A stretch of DNA of 9,218 bases from Rhodospirillaceae bacterium (GTDB lineage Bacteria; Pseudomonadota; Alphaproteobacteria; Rhodospirillales; 2-02-FULL-58-16), in the NCBI GenBank assembly GCA_030623425.1, contig JAUXMA010000044.1, positions 1 to 9,218 of the forward strand. The letters are read 5' to 3'. The position numbers were made by a program, and so were the translations under genes. Below the pieces are notes generated by a model. That model was not told the DNA's origin, ran no database searches, and was given only the letters and a program-made list of their open reading frames with translations. This document shows, one piece after another, positions 1 to 7,034 of the stretch (positions are counted from its first letter, which is position 1; each line of letters starts with the position of its first letter).

Positions 1-653
1 AGGGGCTCGGCCGCGCCGTAATGGCCCTGAGCGTGATAGACGGCCGCGAGGTTGTTGAGGTCGATGGCAAGCTCCGGATGGTCGGGCCCCAGCGCCTTCT
101 CCACGATCTCCAGCGCTCGCTGGTAGAGCGGCTCGGCCGCAGCGTAGCGGCCCCGAGCGTGATAGAGCCCCGCCAGGTTGTTGAGGCTCTGGGCGACGTC
201 GGGATGGTCCGGCCCCAGGGCCTTCTCCCTGATCGCCAGCGCCAGCTTGTAGAGCGGCTCGGCCTCGGCGTAGCGGCCCTGGGCGCGATACAGTCCGGCG
301 AGGTTGTTGAGGCCGGTGGCGACACTCGGATGCTCCGGGCCGAGGGCTTTCTCGACGATCGCCAGGGCGCGCTTGTGGAGGGGCTCGGCCTCGGCGTAGC
401 GGCCCTGGGCGCGGTAAATCACGGCGAGGTTGCTGAGAAGCATCGCGGTCGTCGGATGCTCGCGCCCGAATTCCCGCCGCCCCAGTTCGACCGCCTTCTC
501 GAAGTACCGCGTCGCCTCGCCATGGCGTCCCGCCTGGTGCAGGGCCTGTCCCTGCTGGGAAGCCCGCGTCAGCGCCTCGGACTGCGCCGGCGCGTTCCCG
601 GGCCATAAGGACAGCAGGACGAGGAAAACTCCGGCCAACAAGTATGCCCGCAT
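1..653 (-). CDS. Secreted tetratricopeptide-repeat (TPR) protein, 3' end beyond the window
   Basis: The minus strand is open from an ATG at 651-653 to the left edge, giving 217 codons and no stop. Residues 1-24 form a Sec signal peptide: basic MRAY, a leucine-rich core, and an APA cleavage site before QSE. A degenerate repeat follows at about residues 27-68. From residue 74 there are 42-residue repeats of the kinesin-light-chain type (TPR_10/TPR_12), with core LNNLAGLY, then GRYAEAEPLY, then ALGPDHP. Such repeats form helix-turn-helix scaffolds for protein binding, probably in the periplasm. Start choice: GGGAGG lies just upstream, and the signal peptide begins cleanly here. In-frame ATGs at 677, 680 and 689 would add a poor N-terminal extension. 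It lies 287 bp downstream of the PDZ gene on the same strand, so it may be a separate unit. In Rhodospirillales such repeats are sometimes followed by a CHAT (caspase-like) domain, which cannot be judged here. Confidence 0.88.
   Translation of the reverse strand, partial: MRAYLLAGVFLVLLSLWPGNAPAQSEALTRASQQGQALHQAGRHGEATRYFEKAVELGRREFGREHPTTAMLLSNLAVIYRAQGRYAEAEPLHKRALAIVEKALGPEHPSVATGLNNLAGLYRAQGRYAEAEPLYKLALAIREKALGPDHPDVAQSLNNLAGLYHARGRYAAAEPLYQRALEIVEKALGPDHPELAIDLNNLAAVYHAQGHYGAAEP
51..438 (-). repeat. 126-bp tandem repeat encoding the TPR units
   Basis: The landmark gttgttgagg recurs at 51, 177 and 303, with a variant (gttgctgaga) at 429, exactly 126 bp apart. This equals 42 codons, one TPR unit. 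The units are similar at DNA level as well as protein level, which suggests recent unit duplication or homogenisation. The coordinates mark the landmark span; the array continues to the left edge. Confidence 0.85.
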
Positions 654-940
654 GTCCGCCTCCCGCAACTTCTCCATCATGCAGGCCATAGTATGGCATC
701 AATGGAGGCCGGTTTGGAATAGGCGTGAGGCCGGACTTCCCGCGCCGGCGCTCCCTGCCCCGGATGCAATTTCCTTATGTGATCGAAACCAGCGGCAAGT
801 CCGCTGGTCCGAACTGCCCCGCGCACAGCCCCAATCCTTGCGCCAGGACCGTGCCGGAATGCCGCAAAACGGACCGCGGGAGGAATCAAGCCTCCATGAT
901 CGCCTGATCGACCCAGGGCAAGGCCGCCCGAAGCCCAACC
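654..940. other. Intergenic region between the TPR and PDZ genes
   Basis: This 287-bp gap holds no convincing gene; short open frames on both strands show no family signature. It contains a perfect 8-bp inverted repeat at 788-808 and a weaker 5-bp one (ggagg/cctcc) near 880-896. Any promoter for the TPR gene should lie here on the minus strand, but I see no convincing -35/-10 pair. Confidence 0.5.
788..808 (-). terminator. 8-bp perfect hairpin, possible terminator or leader structure
   Basis: ACCAGCGG and CCGCTGGT are perfectly complementary and separated by 5 bases. On the minus strand two further G-U pairs can extend the stem. It lies about 130 bp past the PDZ stop codon and 135 bp before the TPR start. 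Only a short T stretch follows, so it is not a classical intrinsic terminator. It may end the eipB-PDZ transcript weakly or sit in the TPR leader. Confidence 0.35.
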
Positions 941-1663
941 TTATTTCACCTTGAGAAGCGAAAATCGGAAGCCGTTGACGCCTTCCACCAGCAATATCAG
1001 AAACTTCTTTCCATTGTCCTTGGCTTGCCGGTATTTGGCCGCCACCTGCTTGGGTTTCCAGACATCCTCCTGATTCACCTGGAGGATCAATTCACCGCGC
1101 CGCAAGTCGATGCCTTCGGCTTTCTTCGGATCGACAAAGGTAATGACGACGCCGGTCGATCCCCAGCGCAAGCCAAAGCGTTTGCGAACCTTCTGGGTCA
1201 GCGCCGACAGAGTCAGGCCGGTTTCCGCAATGGTGATGAAGGAATCCTTTGAGATCAGCCAAGGCTGCAACCATTTTCCCGCTTTCAACGCCAGTTTCGC
1301 TTGCTTCCCCCGCCGCCTTACCGTCGCCGTCAATTCCTGGCCCGCCTTGATCGCGCGGACGACTTCAACCAGGTGCTCGAAAGTTTCGATATCCTTGCCG
1401 GCAAAGGAGAGAATAATGTCACCGCGGCGAAAACCCGCCTTGTCGGCGGGGCCGCCCAGAGCGACGTCACGGACCAATACTCCGCGCGTCCGCGAAAGAC
1501 CCAGCGCTTCGGCGATGGCCGGCGACATTCCCTGCACCTGCATGCCGATGAAACCGGATTCGGCGGCACCGGTGGAGGCGAATGAAAAAAACGCCACAAC
1601 CACCGGCATCGAAAGAGCGACTACATGAGCGCCCCGCCGCAACCATTCGCGCATCCCCCCCAT
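941..1663 (-). CDS. Secreted tandem-PDZ protein, HtrA/Deg-like without a protease domain
   Basis: This 240-residue protein has an N-terminal hydrophobic segment (about residues 11-34, ending ASTGAAES) that reads as a signal peptide or anchor. PDZ1 covers about residues 37-128, with GVLVRDV, GGPADKAGFRRGDIIL and a VRRRGK ending. PDZ2 covers about 145-240, with GVVITFVDP, LRRGELILQVN and a FLILLVEG strand as in the second PDZ of DegP/DegQ. No trypsin-like His-Asp-Ser domain precedes them; a DegP is roughly twice as long. PDZ domains bind C-termini or exposed hydrophobic peptides, so a periplasmic adaptor or chaperone role is an inference. Start: the ATG ending at 1663 has AAAGGA about 8 bases upstream. 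An in-frame ATG at 1672 overlaps that site, and 1654 is a third option. It starts 50 bp after the eipB stop on the same strand, so the two are probably co-transcribed. Confidence 0.88.
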   Translation of the reverse strand: MGGMREWLRRGAHVVALSMPVVVAFFSFASTGAAESGFIGMQVQGMSPAIAEALGLSRTRGVLVRDVALGGPADKAGFRRGDIILSFAGKDIETFEHLVEVVRAIKAGQELTATVRRRGKQAKLALKAGKWLQPWLISKDSFITIAETGLTLSALTQKVRKRFGLRWGSTGVVITFVDPKKAEGIDLRRGELILQVNQEDVWKPKQVAAKYRQAKDNGKKFLILLVEGVNGFRFSLLKVK

Positions 1664-1713
1664 AAGCGGCATCCTTTCTCTTTCTTAGGCATGGGGTTCC
1701 AATTTCCAGGATT

Positions 1714-2532
1714 TCATGAGCAGGGTGGCGGCGGAACGGCCTCGATTTTCTGTAAATCCAGGATCACCGAAAATTTATCATAATCCAGCACCATATGGGG
1801 CGTCACGCCGTTATCCAGTTGCAGGACTTCCATTTCATATTCAGGTTTGGACCGCGGACTGTCGACCGGGAAAAAGGCCATGCTCATGGACCAACCTGGG
1901 CGCTCGGTCAGCGATCCCAGCGCCGTCAATCCATGTTCGCCGGGTGTGACCTTTGCGCCGATAAAAGTGAAGACCTGTTGGGGGCCTTCACCGTCGGCGC
2001 CGTCGAAGAGATATCGGGGGACCTGACGCTCACCAGCCATGGCCCGGTCGATCAACCAAGCCAAGTGACCGATGGGGAAAAGCGTTCCTTCCGGCAGGGG
2101 GATGGTTTTGCCGCCGGGCCGTTTGAAAACGGCTTCGCCACGGCCGCCGTCCTTGCTTGTCGTGGCTTGGCCTTTGAACTCATCCCGGCTCCGACCGGAG
2201 CGGTTGCGCGAGAAAAAGCGGTATGTTCCTCCGTCAAAAGATTCCCAGCTGGTATAGCGCAAATCCTGATTGATCGTCGTGCCTTCGACGGTATCCAACT
2301 CTATTTTCAGGGTTTGGGCCATGATCCAACCGTCGCAGGATTTCTCCATAACCATCATCAAGGCGCCGTAGGCTTTGACGAATTTGCCACCGCTCCGGGT
2401 TTCTCCCAGCTTCAGAGAGTAAATGGCGCGGTGCGCCGTCAGCTCGGCGGCCGCCAAAGGGCCGCTGTAAAAAACGGCAAGGATGACGGCGGCCAACACT
2501 ACCGGATGACGAAAATCCCTCAAAAAAATCAT
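1714..2532 (-). CDS. eipB: EipB family (DUF1849) periplasmic cell-envelope integrity protein
   Basis: This 272-residue protein matches the DUF1849/EipB pattern: a signal peptide (residues 1-29, ending PLAAAE), [12 protein letters not shown] directly after cleavage, [10 protein letters not shown], then a long beta-rich body. The mature protein has only two cysteines, Cys66 and Cys271. Their positions match the conserved disulfide pair of Brucella EipB (about Cys69 and Cys278 of 280). Brucella EipB is a periplasmic beta-spiral protein needed for envelope homeostasis; its biochemical activity is not established. Start: the frame stays open upstream to 2760, but the ATG ending at 2532 gives the signal peptide and family length, while longer versions would overlap wecB on the other strand. 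It is divergent from wecB and heads a minus-strand block with the PDZ gene. The ending PPPPCS places Cys271 next to last. Confidence 0.9.
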   Translation of the reverse strand: MIFLRDFRHPVVLAAVILAVFYSGPLAAAELTAHRAIYSLKLGETRSGGKFVKAYGALMMVMEKSCDGWIMAQTLKIELDTVEGTTINQDLRYTSWESFDGGTYRFFSRNRSGRSRDEFKGQATTSKDGGRGEAVFKRPGGKTIPLPEGTLFPIGHLAWLIDRAMAGERQVPRYLFDGADGEGPQQVFTFIGAKVTPGEHGLTALGSLTERPGWSMSMAFFPVDSPRSKPEYEMEVLQLDNGVTPHMVLDYDKFSVILDLQKIEAVPPPPCS

Positions 2533-2674
2533 TCCTACATTCCACTTCGGTCCAGAAATAACCCGGCAAATGACAATAGCTTCTTGTCGGGCGGGCCGAA
2601 AGCCGTTCTTGCGAAATGACGTTGACCACGATATCCAGTCACCTCTGTTACAAAACGTTTTCATTTCGGCGGAA
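2533..2674. promoter_or_regulatory. Divergent eipB/wecB intergenic region
   Basis: These 142 bp separate two divergent starts and must hold promoters for both directions. On the plus strand TTGACC (2622-2627) followed after 18 bp by TGTTAC (2646-2651) is a plausible but weak sigma-70-like promoter for wecB, leaving a short leader of about 17 bases. No good minus-strand pair was found for eipB. Confidence 0.35.
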
Positions 2675-3799
2675 ATGCGAATCTTAAGCGTATTCGGTAC
2701 CCGGCCCGAAGCCATCAAAATGGCGCCGGTGGTCAAGGCCTTGAATGCAACATCCGGCATTGACGCCGGGGTCTGTGTTACCGCTCAGCACCGGGATATG
2801 TTGGACCAGGTTCTGGGGTTATTCGGCATCCACCCGGATTACGACCTCAATATCATGAAGGGCGATCAAGACCTTACCCACGTCACCTCGGCGGTGCTTG
2901 CCGGCCTGCAACCAGTCCTCGGCGATTTCAAGCCAGACAGGGTTCTCGTCCACGGGGACACCACCACCACCTTGGCCGCTTCCCTGGCCGCCTTCTACCG
3001 GAAGATTCCCGTCGCCCACGTCGAGGCGGGTTTGAGAACCGGCGATATCCACAGCCCGTTTCCCGAGGAGATGAACCGCAAGCTGACCGATGGAATCGCC
3101 GATTTGCATTTCGCCCCGACGGAAATCGCCGCCGGAAACCTCCGCGCCGAAGGCGCCCCGCGGTCGCGCATCTTCGTCACCGGCAACACGGTCATCGACG
3201 CCTTGTTCCATGTCACCGCCTTGCTGCGCGGCGATGAAAGGCTACGCCAGGAGATGAAGGCCCAATTCCCTTACCTTGCGGACGGCCGCCGGTTGATCCT
3301 GGTCACTGGTCACAGACGCGAGAATTTCGGCGAAGGTTTCGAACGCATCTGCGCCGCCTTGGCGCGGTTGAGCGAACGGGACGACGTCGCCATCGTCTAT
3401 CCGGTTCACTTGAACCCAAACGTGCGGGAGCCGGTCGGCCGAATTCTTGGCGGCCGGGCAGGCATTCATTTGATCGAGCCACTGGAATACCTGCCTTTCG
3501 TGTATCTTATGGAACAAGCCTATCTGGTCATCACCGATTCGGGCGGCATCCAGGAAGAAGCGCCGGCCCTGGGTAAGCCGGTACTGGTCATGCGGGAGGT
3601 GACCGAAAGGCCGGAAGCCGTCGATGCCGGCACCGTCAAGCTGGTGGGAACGGCAACCGACGCTATTGTTGGCGAAAGCGAACGGCTGCTCGACGCCGAC
3701 GGCGCCCATGCCGCCATGAGCCGCGCCCACAATCCCTACGGCGACGGCAAAGCCAGCGAACGCATCGTCAAGGAGATCATGCGTGAAGCCAAGCTTTGA
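2675..3799 (+). CDS. wecB: UDP-N-acetylglucosamine 2-epimerase, non-hydrolysing
   Basis: The enzyme interconverts UDP-GlcNAc and UDP-ManNAc in the cytoplasm, the first step towards ManNAc- or ManNAcA-containing polysaccharides. The protein has 374 residues (E. coli WecB has 376), in a GT-B fold. Family motifs are [12 protein letters not shown] (7-18), HGDTTTT (93-99), HVEAGLRT (115-122), [12 protein letters not shown] (128-139), TGHRRENFG (211-219) and TDSGGIQEE (287-295). Asp95, Glu117, Glu131 and His213, the residues implicated in catalysis in the E. coli enzyme, are all present at the same positions. Start: the ATG at 2675 begins directly with [12 protein letters not shown], with GGCGGA a few bases upstream. 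An in-frame ATG at 2570 would add 35 residues absent from the family. The 3' end overlaps wecC by 17 bp, indicating an operon. The alternative name mnaA applies to the same activity. Confidence 0.96.
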   Translation: MRILSVFGTRPEAIKMAPVVKALNATSGIDAGVCVTAQHRDMLDQVLGLFGIHPDYDLNIMKGDQDLTHVTSAVLAGLQPVLGDFKPDRVLVHGDTTTTLAASLAAFYRKIPVAHVEAGLRTGDIHSPFPEEMNRKLTDGIADLHFAPTEIAAGNLRAEGAPRSRIFVTGNTVIDALFHVTALLRGDERLRQEMKAQFPYLADGRRLILVTGHRRENFGEGFERICAALARLSERDDVAIVYPVHLNPNVREPVGRILGGRAGIHLIEPLEYLPFVYLMEQAYLVITDSGGIQEEAPALGKPVLVMREVTERPEAVDAGTVKLVGTATDAIVGESERLLDADGAHAAMSRAHNPYGDGKASERIVKEIMREAKL

Positions 3800-5033
3800 A
3801 AAGATTTCGGTGCTCGGCCTCGGCTATGTCGGGTTGCCGACGGCGGCGGTTCTCGCCAGCCGGGGCATCCCGGTCGCCGGCGTCGACATCAACGTTCAAA
3901 CGGTCGATTTGATCAACCAGGGCAAGGTCCACATCGTCGAGCCCGACTTGGACATCATGGTCAGGAGCGCCGTCGCCGCCGGCAAGCTCCGCGCGGCGGT
4001 GGCGGTGGAACCCGCCGATGCCTTCATCATCGCCGTCCCGACCCCGTTCGCGAACGAACACAAGCCCGACTTGAGACAAATCAGGGCCGCCGTCGAGGGC
4101 TTGGCCCCGGTCCTCAAGAAAGGCGACCTGATCATCGTCGAATCCACCTCCCCGGTGGGGACGACCGAGTCGGTTTCCGAATGGCTTGCCGGGCAAAGGG
4201 CGGATTTGGCCTTTCCCCACCAAGCCGGTGACGAGGCCGATGTGCAAATCGCCCATAGTCCCGAACGCGTCCTGCCTGGACGGGTGTTGTTGGAGCTGGT
4301 GCGCAACGACCGCGTTGTCGGTGGTCTCAGCGCCCGTTGCGCTGAACGGGCGGCGGAACTTTACGGACTGTTCGTCGATGGCGAATGCCTGCTCACCAGC
4401 GCCCGCACGGCGGAACTGGTCAAGCTGGCGGAAAACGCTTATCGAGACGTCAACATCGCTTTCGCCAACGAATTGTCTCTGGTCTGCGGGCGCTTAAACG
4501 TTGATGTCTGGGAGGCCGTGGAGCTGGCCAACCGTCATCCCCGAGTCGACATCCTCAATCCCGGGCCTGGCGTCGGCGGTCATTGCATCGCCGTCGATCC
4601 TTGGTTCATAGCCGATTCGGCGCCCGCGGAAACCACCCTCATCCAGGCCGCCCGCCAGGTCAACGACGCAAAACCCGATCATGTTGTCGAGGCGATCAAA
4701 AAAGCGGCGGAAGCGTTTTCCGTTTCCCGCATCGCCTGCTTGGGGCTTTCCTACAAGGCCGATATCGATGACCTTCGGGAAAGCCCGGCGGTGAAGATCG
4801 TCAAGTCCCTGGCTCTGGATAAGATAGGCGAGGTTCTGATCGTCGAACCCCATATCCGCGCCCTACCCGAAGAACTTAAAAATCTTTGCGGATTGAAACT
4901 GGTGGAAATGGACGCCGCCCTGGATCAATCCGGCATCGTTGTCCTGCTCGTTGATCATCAGCCGTTCAAGGCCATTGACCGCGCCCGCCTGCAAGGCAAA
5001 GTGATTATCGACACTCGCGGAGTCTGGCGCTGA
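3783..5033 (+). CDS. wecC: UDP-N-acetyl-D-mannosamine dehydrogenase
   Basis: It oxidises UDP-ManNAc to UDP-ManNAc-uronate using two NAD+, directly after WecB. The 416-residue protein (E. coli WecC has 420) has an N-terminal NAD-binding Rossmann motif [10 protein letters not shown] (10-19), [11 protein letters not shown] (119-129), SPERVLPG (159-166), the central [12 protein letters not shown] with catalytic-type Lys214, and [15 protein letters not shown] (259-273) with nucleophile Cys268. The C-terminal UDP-binding region includes [16 protein letters not shown] (321-336). It starts at GTG 3783 inside the end of wecB, with AAGGAG about 8 bases upstream, so translational coupling is likely. The related UDP-GlcNAc and UDP-glucose dehydrogenases share the fold; the wecB partner makes the ManNAc substrate the best call. 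No glycosyltransferase, flippase or polymerase gene is nearby. Confidence 0.93.
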   Translation: MKPSFEKISVLGLGYVGLPTAAVLASRGIPVAGVDINVQTVDLINQGKVHIVEPDLDIMVRSAVAAGKLRAAVAVEPADAFIIAVPTPFANEHKPDLRQIRAAVEGLAPVLKKGDLIIVESTSPVGTTESVSEWLAGQRADLAFPHQAGDEADVQIAHSPERVLPGRVLLELVRNDRVVGGLSARCAERAAELYGLFVDGECLLTSARTAELVKLAENAYRDVNIAFANELSLVCGRLNVDVWEAVELANRHPRVDILNPGPGVGGHCIAVDPWFIADSAPAETTLIQAARQVNDAKPDHVVEAIKKAAEAFSVSRIACLGLSYKADIDDLRESPAVKIVKSLALDKIGEVLIVEPHIRALPEELKNLCGLKLVEMDAALDQSGIVVLLVDHQPFKAIDRARLQGKVIIDTRGVWR

Positions 5034-5042
5034 AGCGGGGGC

Positions 5043-5423
5043 CTAATCCTTGGCCTCTTCTTGATCAGCGGCCTTGGCCTCTTCTTGATCAGCGGCCTCG
5101 GCCTCTTCTTGGTCAGCGGCCTCGGCCTCTTCTTGGTCAGCGGCCTCGGCCGATTCTTCCACGTCACCGGCTTGCTCCTGGCCTGCCGGTTCATCGGCTT
5201 GCTCCTGGCCTGCCGGCTCATCGGCTGGGGACAAATCCACGGCCTGCAAGCCTCGAGGCTCGTTGAGAATCGTGAAGTTAACACGCTGGCCTTCGACAAG
5301 CTGTCCCATGCCGGATTGCTCGACCGCCGTCATGTGGACGAAAACATCCTTGCCATCCTCATCCGGGACGATGAAACCGTACCGCTTTTTGGAGTTGAAC
5401 CATTTGACCGTCCCAATCGCCAT
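5043..5423 (-). CDS. Cold-shock-domain protein with acidic repeat tail
   Basis: This 126-residue protein has an N-terminal cold-shock domain (residues 2-64): GTVKWFN, RNP1-like KRYGFI (13-18), RNP2 VFVHM (27-31), and EGQRVNFTI. Such OB-fold domains bind single-stranded RNA or DNA and act as RNA chaperones. RNP1 normally reads K-G-F/Y-G-F-I; here Gly is replaced by Arg14. The usual protein ends near residue 70. This one continues with two ADEPAGQEQ units (67-84), a short linker, and four EAADQEEA-type units (from about 93) ending KD. The tail is strongly acidic, probably disordered and without aromatic residues. Start: the ATG ending at 5423 has AAAGGA 6 bases upstream and gives the usual MAIGTVKWFN. 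An in-frame ATG at 5438 overlaps that site. It converges with wecC, 9 bp apart. Confidence 0.92.
   Translation of the reverse strand: MAIGTVKWFNSKKRYGFIVPDEDGKDVFVHMTAVEQSGMGQLVEGQRVNFTILNEPRGLQAVDLSPADEPAGQEQADEPAGQEQAGDVEESAEAADQEEAEAADQEEAEAADQEEAKAADQEEAKD
5049..5144 (-). repeat. Four 24-bp tandem units in the cold-shock gene
   Basis: Four units follow in register at 5049, 5073, 5097 and 5121. The first two are identical to each other and so are the last two. The pairs differ only at the third base (ctt/ctc) and at ttgatc/ttggtc. Each encodes AADQEEA plus E or K. The in-frame 24-bp period allows gain or loss of units without a frameshift. Confidence 0.93.
5168..5221 (-). repeat. Two 27-bp tandem units in the cold-shock gene
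   Basis: Copies at 5168-5194 and 5195-5221 differ at one base (ggttcat versus ggctcat) and each encodes ADEPAGQEQ. This is a second repeat family, independent of the 24-bp units and nearer the cold-shock domain. Confidence 0.92.
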
Positions 5424-5780
5424 GACCGATCCTTTCATAACCTAGGTTTGCCGCACGCGGCCTGTAATTGTCGAGGCATCACAGTGTCAGGGAGTAACCA
5501 GGGCCATGCACCTATGCAGTCAGGCAAGTTACGAAGAGGCAATGTGTCACCTCGCACCCTAAAATTAAGCCACTTGTCGGCGCGAGCAAGCAAAAACTGC
5601 ATTAACAGCCTATCCGAATAACTGGAGGCGGTTGTTCGAATGAGGGAATGGCTGTTTTTTTAGATAGCTCTCGCGGCCGTTTAAATTTATGTTGCGCGGC
5701 CCACCTCTCCACGGGTTTTCTCGTTGGATGGCGGCGCCCGGTCTTTGTCCACCATTAGAAAAATTCAAAAGGTACTGCAT
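5424..5780. other. Intergenic region between the divergent cold-shock and sat genes
   Basis: This 357-bp gap has no supported protein gene. The minus side should hold the cold-shock promoter; a weak candidate is TTGCTC with TAATTT reading leftwards across about 5561-5590, which would give a leader of about 130 bases, as is common for cold-shock genes. The plus side has a terminator-like hairpin at 5604-5661. It is followed by 119 bp to sat containing an AT-rich patch (tttaaatttat, near 5680-5690) flanked by ggccg and cggcc arms. No strong sat promoter was recognised. Confidence 0.45.
5604..5661 (+). terminator. Rho-independent terminator-like hairpin upstream of sat
   Basis: AACAGCC (5604-5610) pairs with GGCTGTT (5650-5656). 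Inside it GAATAAC (5616-5622) pairs with GTTGTTC (5631-5637) around an 8-base loop, with one G-U pair. The outer stem runs into seven T residues at 5655-5661. The inner part has an internal loop, so the structure is imperfect. No plus-strand gene ends upstream of it: the nearest, wecC, ends at 5033 and is separated by the opposing cold-shock gene. It may therefore end a small RNA or act as an attenuator in the sat leader. Confidence 0.5.
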
Positions 5781-6953
5781 ATGTCGAAGTTGGTTCCACC
5801 GCATGGCGGCGGTGAGTTGAAGGCTTTGTTATTTCCCGTGATTGAACGCGCGGAAGAACTGAAACGCGCCAAAACCTTGAAAAAGGTTTCCATGACCAGC
5901 CGTGAAACCTCCGACGTGCTGATGTTCGCCATGGGCGCCTACACGCCGCTCGACGGCTTCATGGGGGAAGCCGACTGGCGCCGCGTCTGTGTCGAAATGG
6001 AGACGGCCGACGGCCTTTTCTGGCCTATTCCCATCACCCTGTCGGCGACGCGAGAGTTGGCCGACAGCATCGGCATCGAAGAAAAAGTGGCCCTGGTCGA
6101 TGGGGAAACGGACGAGATCATGGCCATCATGGAAGTCGCCGAAAAGTACACCATCGACAAGGATTTCGAGTGCGCCCATGTGTTCGCCACCACGGACATC
6201 GAGCACCCCGGCGTGCGAAAGGTCATGGAGCAGGGCGAGGTCAATCTCGGTGGCGGGGTGCAAGTGTTGAGCGAAAGTGAATACCCAGTGAAGTACAAAG
6301 GCCTGTATCTGCGTTGCGCCGAATCCCGGGCCCTTTTCGCCGAAAAAGGATGGTCTCGAGTGGCCGCCTTCCAGACCCGCAACCCCATGCACCGCAGCCA
6401 CGAGTATTTGGTCAAGATTGCCGTCGAGGTCACCGACGGGGTGTTCATTCATCAGGTTCTCGGCAAGCTGAAAGCCGGTGACATTCCCGCCGAAACCCGG
6501 ACCAAGGCCATTCAGGCGATGATCGACAATTACTTCGTGCCAGGGACCGTGATTCAGGCCGGCTATCCCATCGAAATGCGTTACGCCGGTCCGCGCGAAG
6601 CGTTGATCCACGCCGTCATCCGCCAGAATTTCGGCTGCTCGCACCTGATCGTCGGGCGCGACCACGCCGGCGTCGGCGAGTATTACGGCCCGTTCGACGC
6701 CCAACATATTTTCGATACCCTTCCGCCCGATGCCCTGGTGCTTAGGCCATTCAAAATCGACATCACTTTTTACTGCCAAAAGTGCATGGGCATGGCTACC
6801 GGCAAGACCTGTCCCCACGATAAAAAGCACCATGTCGGCATTTCCGGCACCAAACAACGCGAGATGCTGTCGGCGGGCGAGGATGTCCCTCCCGAATTCA
6901 GCCGTCCCGAGGTGGTGGCCATCCTTAAGGACTATTACACCTCCTTGAAATAG
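5781..6953 (+). CDS. sat: Sulfate adenylyltransferase (ATP sulfurylase), dissimilatory type
   Basis: The enzyme interconverts ATP plus sulfate with APS plus pyrophosphate. In sulfur oxidisers it runs towards ATP and sulfate, and in sulfate reducers it activates sulfate. This 390-residue protein has the N-terminal PUA-like region ([20 protein letters not shown], 40-59), then the catalytic domain with [10 protein letters not shown] (198-207) and GRDHAGVG (292-299). It ends with a zinc-motif segment, Cys332-x2-Cys335-x8-Cys344-Pro-His, and SGTKQREML...PPEFSRPEV. There is no C-terminal APS kinase domain, and this is not the CysD/CysN assimilatory type. Start: the ATG at 5781 has AAAAGG about 8 bases upstream; an in-frame ATG at 5724 would add 19 residues of no known function. 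Neither aprBA nor a sulfate transporter is adjacent within the window, so the direction of use cannot be decided. The gene after it is convergent. Confidence 0.95.
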   Translation: MSKLVPPHGGGELKALLFPVIERAEELKRAKTLKKVSMTSRETSDVLMFAMGAYTPLDGFMGEADWRRVCVEMETADGLFWPIPITLSATRELADSIGIEEKVALVDGETDEIMAIMEVAEKYTIDKDFECAHVFATTDIEHPGVRKVMEQGEVNLGGGVQVLSESEYPVKYKGLYLRCAESRALFAEKGWSRVAAFQTRNPMHRSHEYLVKIAVEVTDGVFIHQVLGKLKAGDIPAETRTKAIQAMIDNYFVPGTVIQAGYPIEMRYAGPREALIHAVIRQNFGCSHLIVGRDHAGVGEYYGPFDAQHIFDTLPPDALVLRPFKIDITFYCQKCMGMATGKTCPHDKKHHVGISGTKQREMLSAGEDVPPEFSRPEVVAILKDYYTSLK

Positions 6954-7034
6954 AGGCCTATGCCGCGCCCCGTTTTGCCGCTCGATCAGGCGAAACGGCC
7001 TTTCGTGGCCCCACGGTTTCTTCGGCATTCGCCT

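Noticed and set aside
21..608. Plus-strand open frame of 195 codons over the TPR array
   Set aside because: It is the antisense shadow of the 126-bp repeats; the minus strand gives clear TPR units with a signal peptide and ribosome site.
1110..1628. Plus-strand open frame opposite the PDZ gene
   Set aside because: No family motif, and its composition is explained by the codon bias of the antisense PDZ gene.
1795..2619. Plus-strand open frame of 274 codons opposite eipB
   Set aside because: The minus-strand EipB match, with signal peptide and paired cysteines, accounts for this region.
2533..2760. N-terminal extension of EipB to an ATG at 2760
   Set aside because: It would overlap the start of wecB and bury the signal peptide; family length supports the start at 2532.
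5061..5621. Plus-strand open frame rich in Gly-Leu-Phe repeats
   Set aside because: It is the antisense of the cold-shock acidic repeats; no ribosome site, and the cold-shock gene is unambiguous.
5631..5647. ttcgaat resembling a tRNA or tmRNA T-loop
   Set aside because: The flanking five-base arms do not pair as a T-stem and no acceptor or anticodon arms are present; it is part of the terminator-like hairpin.
5829..7028. Minus-strand open frame of 399 codons opposite sat
   Set aside because: Long antisense frames are common over GC-rich genes; there is no recognisable motif, and sat is certain on the plus strand.
6954..7034. Bidirectional terminator between sat and the convergent gene
   Set aside because: Only very short inverted repeats (about 4-5 bp) and no T tract were found.
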